From Clostridia bacterium (GTDB taxonomy: Bacteria; Bacillota; Clostridia; Peptostreptococcales; Anaerovoracaceae): a DNA stretch of 53,355 bases. The translations under genes were made by a program, and so were the position numbers. Where the stretch lies: contig CAAFTW010000071.1 in the NCBI GenBank assembly GCA_900766045.1, forward strand, positions 1 through 53,355, written 5' to 3'. Numbering within the stretch: position 1 is the first letter of the stretch; every line of letters begins with the position of its first letter. Shown here piece after piece: positions 1 to 7,946 of the stretch. Under the pieces are notes generated by a model. That model did not search any database, had not been told where the DNA came from, and worked only from the letters and a program-made list of their open reading frames with translations.

Positions 1-146
1 GAGACAATATCAAAAGAGCACATAAGAGCGGCGTAAGCTATATTGCAGAACCGGGCGGATCCATCAGAGATGACCATGTCATCGATACCTGTGATAAATA
101 CGGAATGGCCATGGCCTTCACCGGCATGCGCCTGTTCCATCATTAA
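1..146 (+). CDS. purH: PurH C-terminal end (AICAR transformylase/IMP cyclohydrolase), partial
   Basis: Only the last 47 codons are in the window (reading phase starts at base 3). The translation ends in GMAMAFTGMRLFHH, and contains AEPGGSIRDD and a D-H-V-I-D-T-C-D run, which match the conserved C-terminus of the AICAR transformylase domain of bifunctional PurH (E. coli PurH ends in a very similar FTGMRHFRH). The enzyme catalyses the last two steps of IMP synthesis in the cytosol. It lies 81 bases upstream of purD on the same strand, as in many Bacillota purine operons. The 5' part is outside the window, so nothing can be said of its start. Confidence 0.93.
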   Translation, partial: DNIKRAHKSGVSYIAEPGGSIRDDHVIDTCDKYGMAMAFTGMRLFHH

Positions 147-227
147 TCCGAAAAATCAGGGAGCAGATATTGATTCTGCTCCCGCGTTATAAACTGAGTA
201 TTAATTTAAAAGGATGGGGGATTAACA

Positions 228-1514
228 GTGGTTGATAAGATCATGGTCGTCGGCGGCGGCGGAAGAGAACATGCCATTATTAAAAAACTGAAGGAAAGCC
301 CGAAGGCAGGAAAGATTTACTGTCTGCCGGGAAATGCAGGAATCGCAAAGGACGCAGAGTGCGTTCCGATCGGAGCAGAGGACCTCGACGCGATCGTGGA
401 TTTTGCAGGAAAAGAAAAGATTGACTATGCCGTCGTTGCTCCGGATGATCCGCTGGTCATGGGACTTGTAGATCTTCTGCAGGAGAAGGGCATTCCGTGT
501 TTTGGACCGAATAAAAACGCTGCGATCATCGAGGGAAGCAAGGCCTTCTCCAAGGATCTGATGAAAAAGTATCATATCCCGACGGCGCAGTTTGAGACCT
601 TCACCGAGATGGACAAGGCTCTGGATTATGTGAAAACCTGCAAAGTTCCGGTTGTCGTCAAGGCAGACGGCCTGGCAAAGGGCAAGGGCGTTCTGATCTG
701 CGAGACCAGAGAAGACGCGGAAAACGCGGTAAGGGAAATGATGCAGGACCAGAAATTCGGAAAAAGCGGCACAACCGTTGTCATTGAAGAATTCCTGGAG
801 GGCCCGGAAGTTTCTGTCCTCTCCTTTACCGACGGAAAGACGGTTATCCCGATGGTTTCTTCCATGGACCACAAGCGTGCCTTTGACGGAGACAAGGGTC
901 TGAATACCGGCGGAATGGGAACCATCGCCCCGAACCCGTATTATACCGAAGATATCGCGAAGACCTGTATGGAGGAAATTTTCCTTCCGACCATCAAAGC
1001 CATGAATGAAGAAGGCAGGACATTCAAGGGCTGCCTCTACTTCGGTCTCATGCTGACCAAGGACGGTCCTAAGGTCATCGAGTACAACTGCCGCTTCGGC
1101 GACCCTGAGGCGCAGGTCGTTCTTCCGCTCCTGGAAGGCGATCTCCTGGACATCATGATGCATGTGACAGACGGCACACTGGATCAGGCAGACTTCCACT
1201 TTGCAGATGATGAGGCGGCATGCTGCGTCATTATGGCGACGAAGGGCTATCCAGAGCATTATGAGAGGGGATTTAAGCTCGATATTCCAGATGATCTTGA
1301 GAATGTCTATGTTGCCGGTGCCAAGAAGGGAGAAAACGGCGAGCTGCTGTCTGACGGAGGCCGTGTCCTGGGTGTAACCGCAAGAGCAGCGACACTTCCA
1401 GAGGCCATCGACAGTGCCTATGCGCAGGTTAAGAGAATCGGATTCCCGAACGGATTCTATCGTCACGATATTGGTCAGAAAGCGTTAGCCGCATTGAAAG
1501 GAGAAGCACGCTAA
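228..1514 (+). CDS. purD: Phosphoribosylamine-glycine ligase (GAR synthetase)
   Basis: 428 residues, normal for PurD. This ATP-grasp enzyme joins glycine to phosphoribosylamine, the second step of purine synthesis. Visible hallmarks: N-terminal VVGGGGREHAI, the ATP-grasp stretch VVKADGLAKGKGV, the RAFDGDKGLNTGGMGTIAPN loop region, and YNCRFGDPEAQ. Translation most likely begins at the GTG at 228, 7 bases after GGGGG of AAGGATGGGGG; an in-frame ATG five codons on (243) is the alternative. Its stop codon is followed directly by the purL ATG, so the two are probably translationally coupled. A very clear family match. Confidence 0.97.
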   Translation: MVDKIMVVGGGGREHAIIKKLKESPKAGKIYCLPGNAGIAKDAECVPIGAEDLDAIVDFAGKEKIDYAVVAPDDPLVMGLVDLLQEKGIPCFGPNKNAAIIEGSKAFSKDLMKKYHIPTAQFETFTEMDKALDYVKTCKVPVVVKADGLAKGKGVLICETREDAENAVREMMQDQKFGKSGTTVVIEEFLEGPEVSVLSFTDGKTVIPMVSSMDHKRAFDGDKGLNTGGMGTIAPNPYYTEDIAKTCMEEIFLPTIKAMNEEGRTFKGCLYFGLMLTKDGPKVIEYNCRFGDPEAQVVLPLLEGDLLDIMMHVTDGTLDQADFHFADDEAACCVIMATKGYPEHYERGFKLDIPDDLENVYVAGAKKGENGELLSDGGRVLGVTARAATLPEAIDSAYAQVKRIGFPNGFYRHDIGQKALAALKGEAR

Positions 1515-4500
1515 ATGGTATACAGAGTTTATGTAGAAAAGAAGCCGCAGTTTGCCAATGAGGCAAAGGGAATTCTCAAGGAAGCAAAGGAGCTTCTGCA
1601 GATCGAAGGTCTGGACAAGGTTCGTGTCATCAACCGTTATGACGCAGAAAATCTTTCTGAAGAGCTCTTTGAAAACGCGGTAAACACCGTCTTCTCCGAG
1701 CCGCAGGTTGACCTGGTTTACAGAGACCTGACGATTGACCCGAAAGATAAGGTATTTGCGATCGAGTATCTTCCGGGACAGTTCGATGCGAGGGCAAACT
1801 CTGCCGCTGAGTGTATCCAGCTGATTTCCAGAGCTGACCGTCCGACGATCAAGACCGCAAAGGTCTTCATCCTGTCCGGATCCATCAGCGATGAAGATGT
1901 CGACAGACTGAAGAAATACATTATCAACCCAGTTGAGGCAAGAGAAGCTTCTCTGAAGACCTATGATACACTGAAGGTCAATGTCCAGATTCCGACAACT
2001 GTTGAAACACTCACAGGCTTCAACAAGTACAGTGGTGAGCAGCTGCAGGAGTTCCTGACCTCACACGGCCTGGCCATGGACCTTGCTGATCTGGCTTTTG
2101 TCCAGGAATACTTCAAGAAAGAGCAGCGCGACCCGACCATTACAGAGATCCGCGTGATCGACACTTACTGGTCTGACCACTGCCGCCACACCACCTATAA
2201 CACGACTCTGGACAGCGTAAAGTTTGAGGATGATGAGATCCAGAAGACTTATGAAGAGTACCTGGAGTCCAGAAAAGAGATCAACCGCAAGAAGCCGGTC
2301 AATCTGATGGATATCGGTACAATCGCAGCCAAGGTTCTCCGTCAGCGCGGCATGCTGGATAAGCTGGATGCGTCCGAAGAAATCAACGCCTGCACAATCA
2401 AAATCGATGTTGACGTTGAAGGAAAGACGGAAAAATGGCTGCTGCTGTTTAAGAACGAGACCCACAACCATCCGACAGAAATCGAGCCGTTCGGAGGCGC
2501 TGCAACCTGCATCGGAGGAGCGATCAGAGACCCTCTGTCAGGAAGAAGCTATGTTTACGCCGCTATGCGAGTAACCGGCGCTGCCAACCCGCTGACTCCG
2601 GTTTCTGAGACCATGGAAGGAAAACTCCCGCAGAGAAAGATCGTAACGACTGCGGCAGACGGATACAGTTCCTACGGAAACCAGATCGGACTTGCTACGG
2701 GTCAGGTCGATGAGCTCTATCATCCGGGATATGCGGCAAAGAGAATGGAAGTCGGCGCTGTTATTGCTGCGGCTCCTCAGGAGAATGTAAGACGTGAGCG
2801 CCCAATTCCGGGAGATGTTGTCATTCTGCTGGGCGGACGTACGGGCCGCGACGGAATCGGCGGAGCAACCGGTTCTTCAAAGAAGCACAATGTCGATTCC
2901 CTGGAAAAGGACGGTGCAGAGGTTCAGAAGGGTAATGCTCCGGAAGAAAGAAAGCTGCAGAGACTGTTCAGAAATCCGGAAGCGTCTAAGATGATCAAGC
3001 GCTGCAACGATTTCGGAGCAGGCGGTGTATCCGTTGCCATCGGAGAGCTGGCAGACGGACTGGACATCAATTTGGACAAGGTCACAAAGAAATATGCAGG
3101 TCTGGACGGAACGGAGCTCGCAATTTCCGAGTCTCAGGAGAGAATGGCTGTTGTCGTTGCTGCGGAAGACGCAGACCGCTACATCGAGCTTGCCCACAGC
3201 GAGAACCTTGAGGCAACGGTAGTCGCTGTCGTTAAGGAAAACCCGTATCTGACCGAGAAGTGGAACGGCGAGACTATCGTAAACATCTCCAGAGCCTTCC
3301 TGGATACAGACGGTGTGGAAAAGCACATCGACGTTGAAGTTCCAAAGCGTGGAGATTATCAGAGAAAGGCAGCCGGAGACTTTGCAGAAGAGTATAAGAA
3401 GATGGCGTCAGACCTGAATGTCTGCTCCAAGAGAGGACTTTCCGAGGAATTTGACTCCACCATCGGCGCAGGCACTGTACTGATGCCGTTTGGAGGAAAG
3501 TATCAGAGAACTCCGCTTCAGGCAATGGTTCATCTGATTTCTGTAGAGAAGAAGCATACGGATACGGTTTCCGCCATGGCTTATGGATTCAACCCGATGA
3601 TTTCTTCCGCCAGCCCGTATGACGGCGCATATCTTGCGGTAATCGAGTCCATTTCCAAGCTGATCGCGGCAGGCGCATCCTTCAAGGATACCTACCTGAG
3701 CTTCCAGGAGTACTTCGGAAAACCGGGCAGTGTTCCTTCCCGCTGGGGCGCTCCGATGGCAGCCATGCTCGGCGCATATAAGGCGCAGATGGGCATGGGC
3801 GCTGCAGCAATCGGCGGCAAGGACTCCATGAGCGGAACTTTTGAGAACCTGGACGTACCGCCGACACTGATTTCCTTCGCGGTAACCACGGACAAGGCAG
3901 AGCACATCATTTCACCGGAGTTTAAGAATGCCGGAGACGATGTCATCCTGCTGCTTCCAGAGATCGGAGAGGACGGCCTTCCAGACTGCGCTTCCGTCAA
4001 GGCTCTGTATGAGAAAGTTAACAAGCTGATTGTCGATAAGACCGCCTGCGCGGCATACACACCGGGTTACGGCGGAATTGCCGAGGCCGTCCTGAAGATG
4101 GCTATGGGAAATGAAATCGGATTTGCCTATGGCGATACGGTTTCCAAGGATCAGATCTTCGGCTACTGCTATGGCGGATTCCTTCTGGAAGTTTCGGCTG
4201 GAACCAAGGTTGAGGGTGCAGTACTTCTTGGAAAGACAACAGCAGAGAAGACGATTGCGGGATTCGGCGAGACCATCCAGCTCTCCGACCTTTGTGATCT
4301 CTATGAGAGCAAGCTGGAGCCGGTTTACCGCTGCAATATCGAGACCGAGGAAGGTGATACCGAGGCCTTTAACTATGAGGCAAAGGAAACCCTCCACGCG
4401 AATATCAAGACCGCAGCTCCTAAGGTGCTGATTCCAGTATTCCCTGGAAACAACTGCGAGTACGATTCTGCAAAGGCGTTTGCTGATGCCGGCGCTGATC

Positions 4501-5213
4501 CGGAGCAGTTCATCATCAACAACCTGACTTCTGAAAACGTCGGAAAGAGCGTAGAGCAGTTCGCAGAGAAGATCCGCCATGCACAGATGATCTTTATCCC
4601 GGGTGGTTTCTCCGGAGCAGATGAGCCGGACGGATCTGGAAAGTTCATCACTGCCTTCTTCAGAAACGCAGAGATCAAGGAAGCCGTCACCGAGCTTCTG
4701 GAGCAGCGTGACGGTCTGATGGCCGGAATCTGCAACGGATTCCAGGCTCTGGTAAAACTGGGTCTTGTTCCTTACGGAAAGATCACAGAGGCAGACGCAG
4801 ACAGCCCGACACTGACCTTCAACACCATCGGACGCCACCAGTCCAAGCTGATCCGGACCAGAATCGCGTCCAATAAGTCTCCATGGCTGGCAAAGTGCAG
4901 ACCGGGCGAGATCTACACCTCCCCGATTTCCCACGGAGAGGGACGCTTCATCGCTCCGGAGAGCCTGATTAAGAAGATGGCCGAGAACGGACAGATTGCG
5001 ACACAGTACGTTGATCTTGACGGAAATGTCTCCTTCGACATCCAGTACAACCCGAACGGCTCCATGAACGCCATCGAGGGAATCACATCCCCGGACGGAA
5101 GAGTTTTCGGAAAGATGGCCCACTGCGAGCGTAAAGGACCGTACCTGTATAAGAACGTACCGGGCAGCTTCGATCTGCACATGTTCGAATCTGCAGTCGA
5201 GTACTTCAAGTAA
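1515..5213 (+). CDS. purL: Phosphoribosylformylglycinamidine synthase, single-chain form
   Basis: 1232 residues carrying all parts of FGAM synthase in one chain: an N-terminal PurS-like region (about 1-150), two AIRS-type ATP-binding halves (linker motif WSDHCRHTTYNT near residue 218; FKNETHNHPTEIEPFGGA near 314; AAIGGKDSMSG near 762), and a C-terminal class-I glutamine amidotransferase (about 970-1232) with nucleophile Cys in GICNGFQALVKLG and catalytic HGEGRF. It converts FGAR plus glutamine and ATP to FGAM. This long form occurs in gamma-proteobacteria and many Clostridia, unlike the split PurLQS of Bacillus. ATG at 1515 abuts the purD stop and has AAAGGAG 11 bases upstream. It is the last gene before a strong terminator. 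Confidence 0.97.
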   Translation: MVYRVYVEKKPQFANEAKGILKEAKELLQIEGLDKVRVINRYDAENLSEELFENAVNTVFSEPQVDLVYRDLTIDPKDKVFAIEYLPGQFDARANSAAECIQLISRADRPTIKTAKVFILSGSISDEDVDRLKKYIINPVEAREASLKTYDTLKVNVQIPTTVETLTGFNKYSGEQLQEFLTSHGLAMDLADLAFVQEYFKKEQRDPTITEIRVIDTYWSDHCRHTTYNTTLDSVKFEDDEIQKTYEEYLESRKEINRKKPVNLMDIGTIAAKVLRQRGMLDKLDASEEINACTIKIDVDVEGKTEKWLLLFKNETHNHPTEIEPFGGAATCIGGAIRDPLSGRSYVYAAMRVTGAANPLTPVSETMEGKLPQRKIVTTAADGYSSYGNQIGLATGQVDELYHPGYAAKRMEVGAVIAAAPQENVRRERPIPGDVVILLGGRTGRDGIGGATGSSKKHNVDSLEKDGAEVQKGNAPEERKLQRLFRNPEASKMIKRCNDFGAGGVSVAIGELADGLDINLDKVTKKYAGLDGTELAISESQERMAVVVAAEDADRYIELAHSENLEATVVAVVKENPYLTEKWNGETIVNISRAFLDTDGVEKHIDVEVPKRGDYQRKAAGDFAEEYKKMASDLNVCSKRGLSEEFDSTIGAGTVLMPFGGKYQRTPLQAMVHLISVEKKHTDTVSAMAYGFNPMISSASPYDGAYLAVIESISKLIAAGASFKDTYLSFQEYFGKPGSVPSRWGAPMAAMLGAYKAQMGMGAAAIGGKDSMSGTFENLDVPPTLISFAVTTDKAEHIISPEFKNAGDDVILLLPEIGEDGLPDCASVKALYEKVNKLIVDKTACAAYTPGYGGIAEAVLKMAMGNEIGFAYGDTVSKDQIFGYCYGGFLLEVSAGTKVEGAVLLGKTTAEKTIAGFGETIQLSDLCDLYESKLEPVYRCNIETEEGDTEAFNYEAKETLHANIKTAAPKVLIPVFPGNNCEYDSAKAFADAGADPEQFIINNLTSENVGKSVEQFAEKIRHAQMIFIPGGFSGADEPDGSGKFITAFFRNAEIKEAVTELLEQRDGLMAGICNGFQALVKLGLVPYGKITEADADSPTLTFNTIGRHQSKLIRTRIASNKSPWLAKCRPGEIYTSPISHGEGRFIAPESLIKKMAENGQIATQYVDLDGNVSFDIQYNPNGSMNAIEGITSPDGRVFGKMAHCERKGPYLYKNVPGSFDLHMFESAVEYFK

Positions 5214-5318
5214 ACCCGGTCTGACTGCGGGGGCTGAGGAACATTTTCTCCCGCCCTTTCGGCGGCGCAGAAGGGAAGAGCTTCAGCTTTCCTGAGGAGA
5301 GATAAAGAAAGACAATTG

Positions 5319-5368
5319 AACAGACCGCGGATTCCGGCAGAAAATCCCGGAAGACGCGGTCTGTTTTC
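5319..5368 (+). terminator. Rho-independent terminator of the purine operon
   Basis: AACAGACCGCG at 5319 pairs with CGCGGTCTGTT ending at 5365; an inner TTCCGG/CCGGAA stem extends it, and TTTT follows. It lies about 105 bases after the purL stop. Seen directly; the function is the usual one for such structures. Confidence 0.85.
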
Positions 5369-5481
5369 TGCTGTATCGGGATTTCTGCTCTTCGGCAGCT
5401 TGTGCGACTTAAATGCCGGGTATGCGGAAGAGGAAGATTAGAAATTTTTACAAAGCAATTTAGAAAGGATGAACCAGGAAT

Positions 5482-6432
5482 ATGGAAACGTCGTACCGGC
5501 GCAACATCTCAAAAGGTATTATTTATACGATCATCTCATCGCTCGGTTTCGCGCTGATGACCTTCTGCGTAAAAGGAGCAGGCGCTCTTCCGACCATGGA
5601 GAAGGCCTTTTTCCGAAATGCCGTCGCGGCCGTCATCGCCTCCGTCACCATTATGAGGATGCCGGGGCCGGGAAGATTTAAAACGAAAAAGGAAACCCGC
5701 CTGGGACTTCTTCTCCGCGCCCTGTTTGGAACGCTGGGCATGATCGCAAACTTCTGGGCAATTGACCGCCTGGGCCTGGCGGATTCCAATATCCTGAATA
5801 AGATGTCGCCATTCTTTACGATCATCGCATCGATATTTCTTCTGAAGGAAAAGCCGACAAAGCTGGACAACGCGCTGGTCGCTCTTGCCTTTGCCGGGAC
5901 GATTTTTGTCATTAAACCCTCCGGAGGAATGGCGGCGATTCCGGCCCTGGTCGGCCTCTTCAGCGGATTTTCCGCCGGCATGGCCTACGCCTTCCTGCGC
6001 CTGATCACCAATAAAGGCGAGCGTTCTACCGTGGTCGTCTTCTATTTCTCCTTCCTGTCCTGCCTGGCCTGCGTCCCCTTCATCCTGCTGGATTTCAAGA
6101 TGCCGACCCTGCATCAGTTCCTCTGGCTGATCGGAACCGGCGCATCAGCCGCCATCGGACAGTTCGGTGTCACCGCCGCCTATAAATACGCGCCGGCCAA
6201 GGACGTCTCGGTATTCAACTATTCACAGGTTTTGTTTTCCGCGCTTCTCGGATTCCTGTACTTCCATGAAGTCCCGGACCTTCTGAGCTGGACCGGCTAC
6301 ATCATCATCATCGGCGCCGCTGCCCTGAAGTGGAAGAATGAGAGCAGCTTCATCCGCGCCCAGAAAGAAGAGCGGAAGAAGCGCCAGCTGAATAAGATCA
6401 CCGGACAAAAGAAAAACCAGCAAGAAAAATAA
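5482..6432 (+). CDS. EamA/DMT-superfamily permease
   Basis: 316 residues with about ten hydrophobic segments in two repeats, the layout of EamA (drug/metabolite transporter superfamily) permeases of the inner membrane. Visible cues: N-terminal GIIYTIISSLGFALMTFCVK, a LADSNILNKMSPFFTIIAS stretch ending repeat one, and YAPAKDVSVFNYSQVLFSALLG plus FHEVPDLLSWTGYIIIIGA in repeat two. The substrate cannot be told from sequence; relatives export amino acids, nucleosides or other metabolites. The C-terminus is a basic tail. It is monocistronic, between the purine terminator and its own terminator. The start at 5482 has a CCAGGA or AAAGGA upstream; an overlapping ATG at 5469 is in another frame. Confidence 0.88.
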   Translation: METSYRRNISKGIIYTIISSLGFALMTFCVKGAGALPTMEKAFFRNAVAAVIASVTIMRMPGPGRFKTKKETRLGLLLRALFGTLGMIANFWAIDRLGLADSNILNKMSPFFTIIASIFLLKEKPTKLDNALVALAFAGTIFVIKPSGGMAAIPALVGLFSGFSAGMAYAFLRLITNKGERSTVVVFYFSFLSCLACVPFILLDFKMPTLHQFLWLIGTGASAAIGQFGVTAAYKYAPAKDVSVFNYSQVLFSALLGFLYFHEVPDLLSWTGYIIIIGAAALKWKNESSFIRAQKEERKKRQLNKITGQKKNQQEK

Positions 6433-6448
6433 CCGGGTCTGAAGCCTG

Positions 6449-6499
6449 CTCCTCTTGTGAGAAACTGCTGAATAAGCGGTTTCCATGAGGGGAGTTTTT
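6449..6499 (+). terminator. Terminator after the EamA permease gene
   Basis: CTCCTCTTGTG and GAAACTGCT pair with AGCGGTTTC and CATGAGGGGAG around a 5-base loop (with G-U pairs), followed by TTTTT. Confidence 0.85.
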
Positions 6500-6566
6500 G
6501 TTATGATTTAAACGCTTTTCTGTGGTGTAATTATAATAAAGTATGAAATAAACACAGGAGGTAAGT

Positions 6567-7139
6567 ATGATGAAAAAAGATATGGGTGTTCAGCCGCTTC
6601 TCACACCGATGCCGGTTCTGATGATTGCGACTTACGGAGATCATGACAAGGTTCATGTCATGAACATGGCATGGGGCGGAATCTGCGGATCCAGCCAGGT
6701 GGTCCTGAATATCAGTGCTGACCACAAGACCACAGAAAACCTGAAAAAGCGCGGCGCATTCACACTCAGCGTTGCGGACTACGCGCATATGAAGGAATCC
6801 GATTTCTTCGGAATCGCTACAGGGAACAAGATGGCAGATAAATTTGAAAGAAGCGGCATGCATGCGGTAAAGAGCAGCCGTGTCGATGCCCCGGTCATTG
6901 AGGAGTATCCGATCACACTGGAGTGCAAGGTTGATGAAATCGTAGAAGGTAAAACCTGCCTGCATGTATATGGAGACATTCTGAATGTCCTCGCCGATGA
7001 GAGTGTTCTGGATGAAAAGGGAAACATCGACATCACCAGGGTTGATCCGATTGTTTTCGATACCTTCGGAAGAAACTACTTCCGCCTCGGAGACAAGGCC
7101 GGAAAGGCATGGGGCGAAGGCGTAGAACTTACGAAGTAA
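6567..7139 (+). CDS. Flavin reductase-like FMN-binding protein (flavoredoxin type)
   Basis: 190 residues, the size of the flavin-reductase-like split-barrel family that includes flavoredoxin. Family cues are LLTPMPVLMIATYGDHDKV at the N-terminus, MNMAWGGICGSSQVVLNI, and the stretch DHKTTENLKKRGAFTLSVAD that shapes the FMN site. Such proteins bind FMN and move electrons between pyridine nucleotide or ferredoxin partners and redox enzymes; the true partner is unknown here. Two ATG codons stand in tandem at 6567 and 6570 after a perfect AGGAGG. A TATAAT at 6532 is a plausible -10 box. A strong terminator follows, so it is transcribed alone. Confidence 0.88.
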   Translation: MMKKDMGVQPLLTPMPVLMIATYGDHDKVHVMNMAWGGICGSSQVVLNISADHKTTENLKKRGAFTLSVADYAHMKESDFFGIATGNKMADKFERSGMHAVKSSRVDAPVIEEYPITLECKVDEIVEGKTCLHVYGDILNVLADESVLDEKGNIDITRVDPIVFDTFGRNYFRLGDKAGKAWGEGVELTK

Positions 7140-7171
7140 AAGCCCGTTTTTCCTTGGAATTTACACATTGC

Positions 7172-7220
7172 AAGCCGTGCTGTCACAGCGAATCTGCCTG
7201 TGGAAAGCACGGCTTTCTTG
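7172..7220 (+). terminator. Terminator after the flavin reductase gene
   Basis: AAGCCGTGCT at 7172 pairs with AGCACGGCTT ending at 7215, with an inner CACAG/CTGTG stem; TCTTG follows, so the U-tract is weak. Confidence 0.7.
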
Positions 7221-7241
7221 TGCTAAGATAGATTTTGTCCC
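7217..7241 (-). repeat. Dispersed GGGACAAAAT...CAAG element, copy 1
   Basis: On the minus strand GGGACAAAATCTATC leads to CACAAG. The 15 bases GATTTTGTCCCAGAA on the plus strand (7231-7245) recur exactly, inverted, in copy 3 near 28986. It lies between a terminator and the next gene. See the finding on this element. Confidence 0.55.
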
Positions 7242-7361
7242 AGAATAACTGCTGACGGCGGGATGAGATATCCTGCCGGAAAACAATCAAATGACGGAAC
7301 TGGCAGGCGGCTCTGCTGCATAAGAGCGGACCGGATTATGCCAGGCTGAAAAGGAGAGACT

Positions 7362-7841
7362 ATGGAATTCAGTGAGCAGATTAAAAAAATCAGGAAAGAC
7401 AATCATCTGACGCAGGAGGAGTTTGCGAAACGCGTAAATGTCACGCGTCAGGCCGTGTCCAACTGGGAAAACGACAGAAATCTTCCGGATATTGAGACCC
7501 TGATTGTGATTGCGCAGGAATTTCAGCTCTCTCTCGATGCGCTTATTCTGGGAGGAAAAGAAGATATGAATAAGATGACGGAAAAACTGATTAAGGATGG
7601 AAATGAAGGAAGACGGGCGAAAATGAATCTGGTATCCACCGTGATCGGCGGGGTGCTGATGCTGATGGGGGCGATGTGTCTGTTCATTAAGGCCAACTCC
7701 GTGGAGTATGTCGACAAGCACGGCATTCTGCATGAGAATTTCTACCTGATTCCGACGGGATTCCTGTTTCTGTTTGTCGGCGCAGTTGTCATTCTGACCA
7801 GCTGCATCGTGTTTGCGGTGAAGAGAAGAAAAGACAGGTGA
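7362..7841 (+). CDS. XRE-family DNA-binding membrane protein
   Basis: 159 residues. The first 60 form a Cro/CI helix-turn-helix (FSEQIKKIRKDNHLTQEEF, then RVNVTRQAVSNWENDRNLPD), followed by a short linker and two membrane segments (about residues 88-110 and 128-152). This arrangement is common in Bacillota for membrane-tethered XRE regulators that sense envelope or ion state; the target genes are unknown. The start has AAAGGAGAG seven bases upstream. No partner gene is adjacent: the next gene is an EAL protein with its own likely promoter. Function beyond DNA binding is inference. Confidence 0.87.
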   Translation: MEFSEQIKKIRKDNHLTQEEFAKRVNVTRQAVSNWENDRNLPDIETLIVIAQEFQLSLDALILGGKEDMNKMTEKLIKDGNEGRRAKMNLVSTVIGGVLMLMGAMCLFIKANSVEYVDKHGILHENFYLIPTGFLFLFVGAVVILTSCIVFAVKRRKDR

Positions 7842-7858
7842 AATCATTATCGGGGGGG

Positions 7859-7864
7859 TATAAT
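7859..7864 (+). promoter_or_regulatory. Likely -10 box upstream of the EAL gene
   Basis: A perfect TATAAT stands directly after a run of seven G in the 105-base gap before the EAL gene. No good -35 box is visible at the right distance, so an activator may be needed, or the call may be wrong. Confidence 0.4.
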
Positions 7865-7946
7865 AGTAGTAATGAATTTTGATGAGCGGGAATACAGCTA
7901 TGTATATTGATTATCGTGATGTTATCGTATTAGGGGAGGCGCAGTT

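Noticed and set aside
222..1466. A 414-codon minus-strand frame over purD
   Set aside because: Shadow of purD; no start signal or family likeness.
3912..5180. A 422-codon open frame antisense to purL
   Set aside because: It mirrors the codon pattern of purL, has no ribosome site and no family motif; purL on the other strand is unambiguous.
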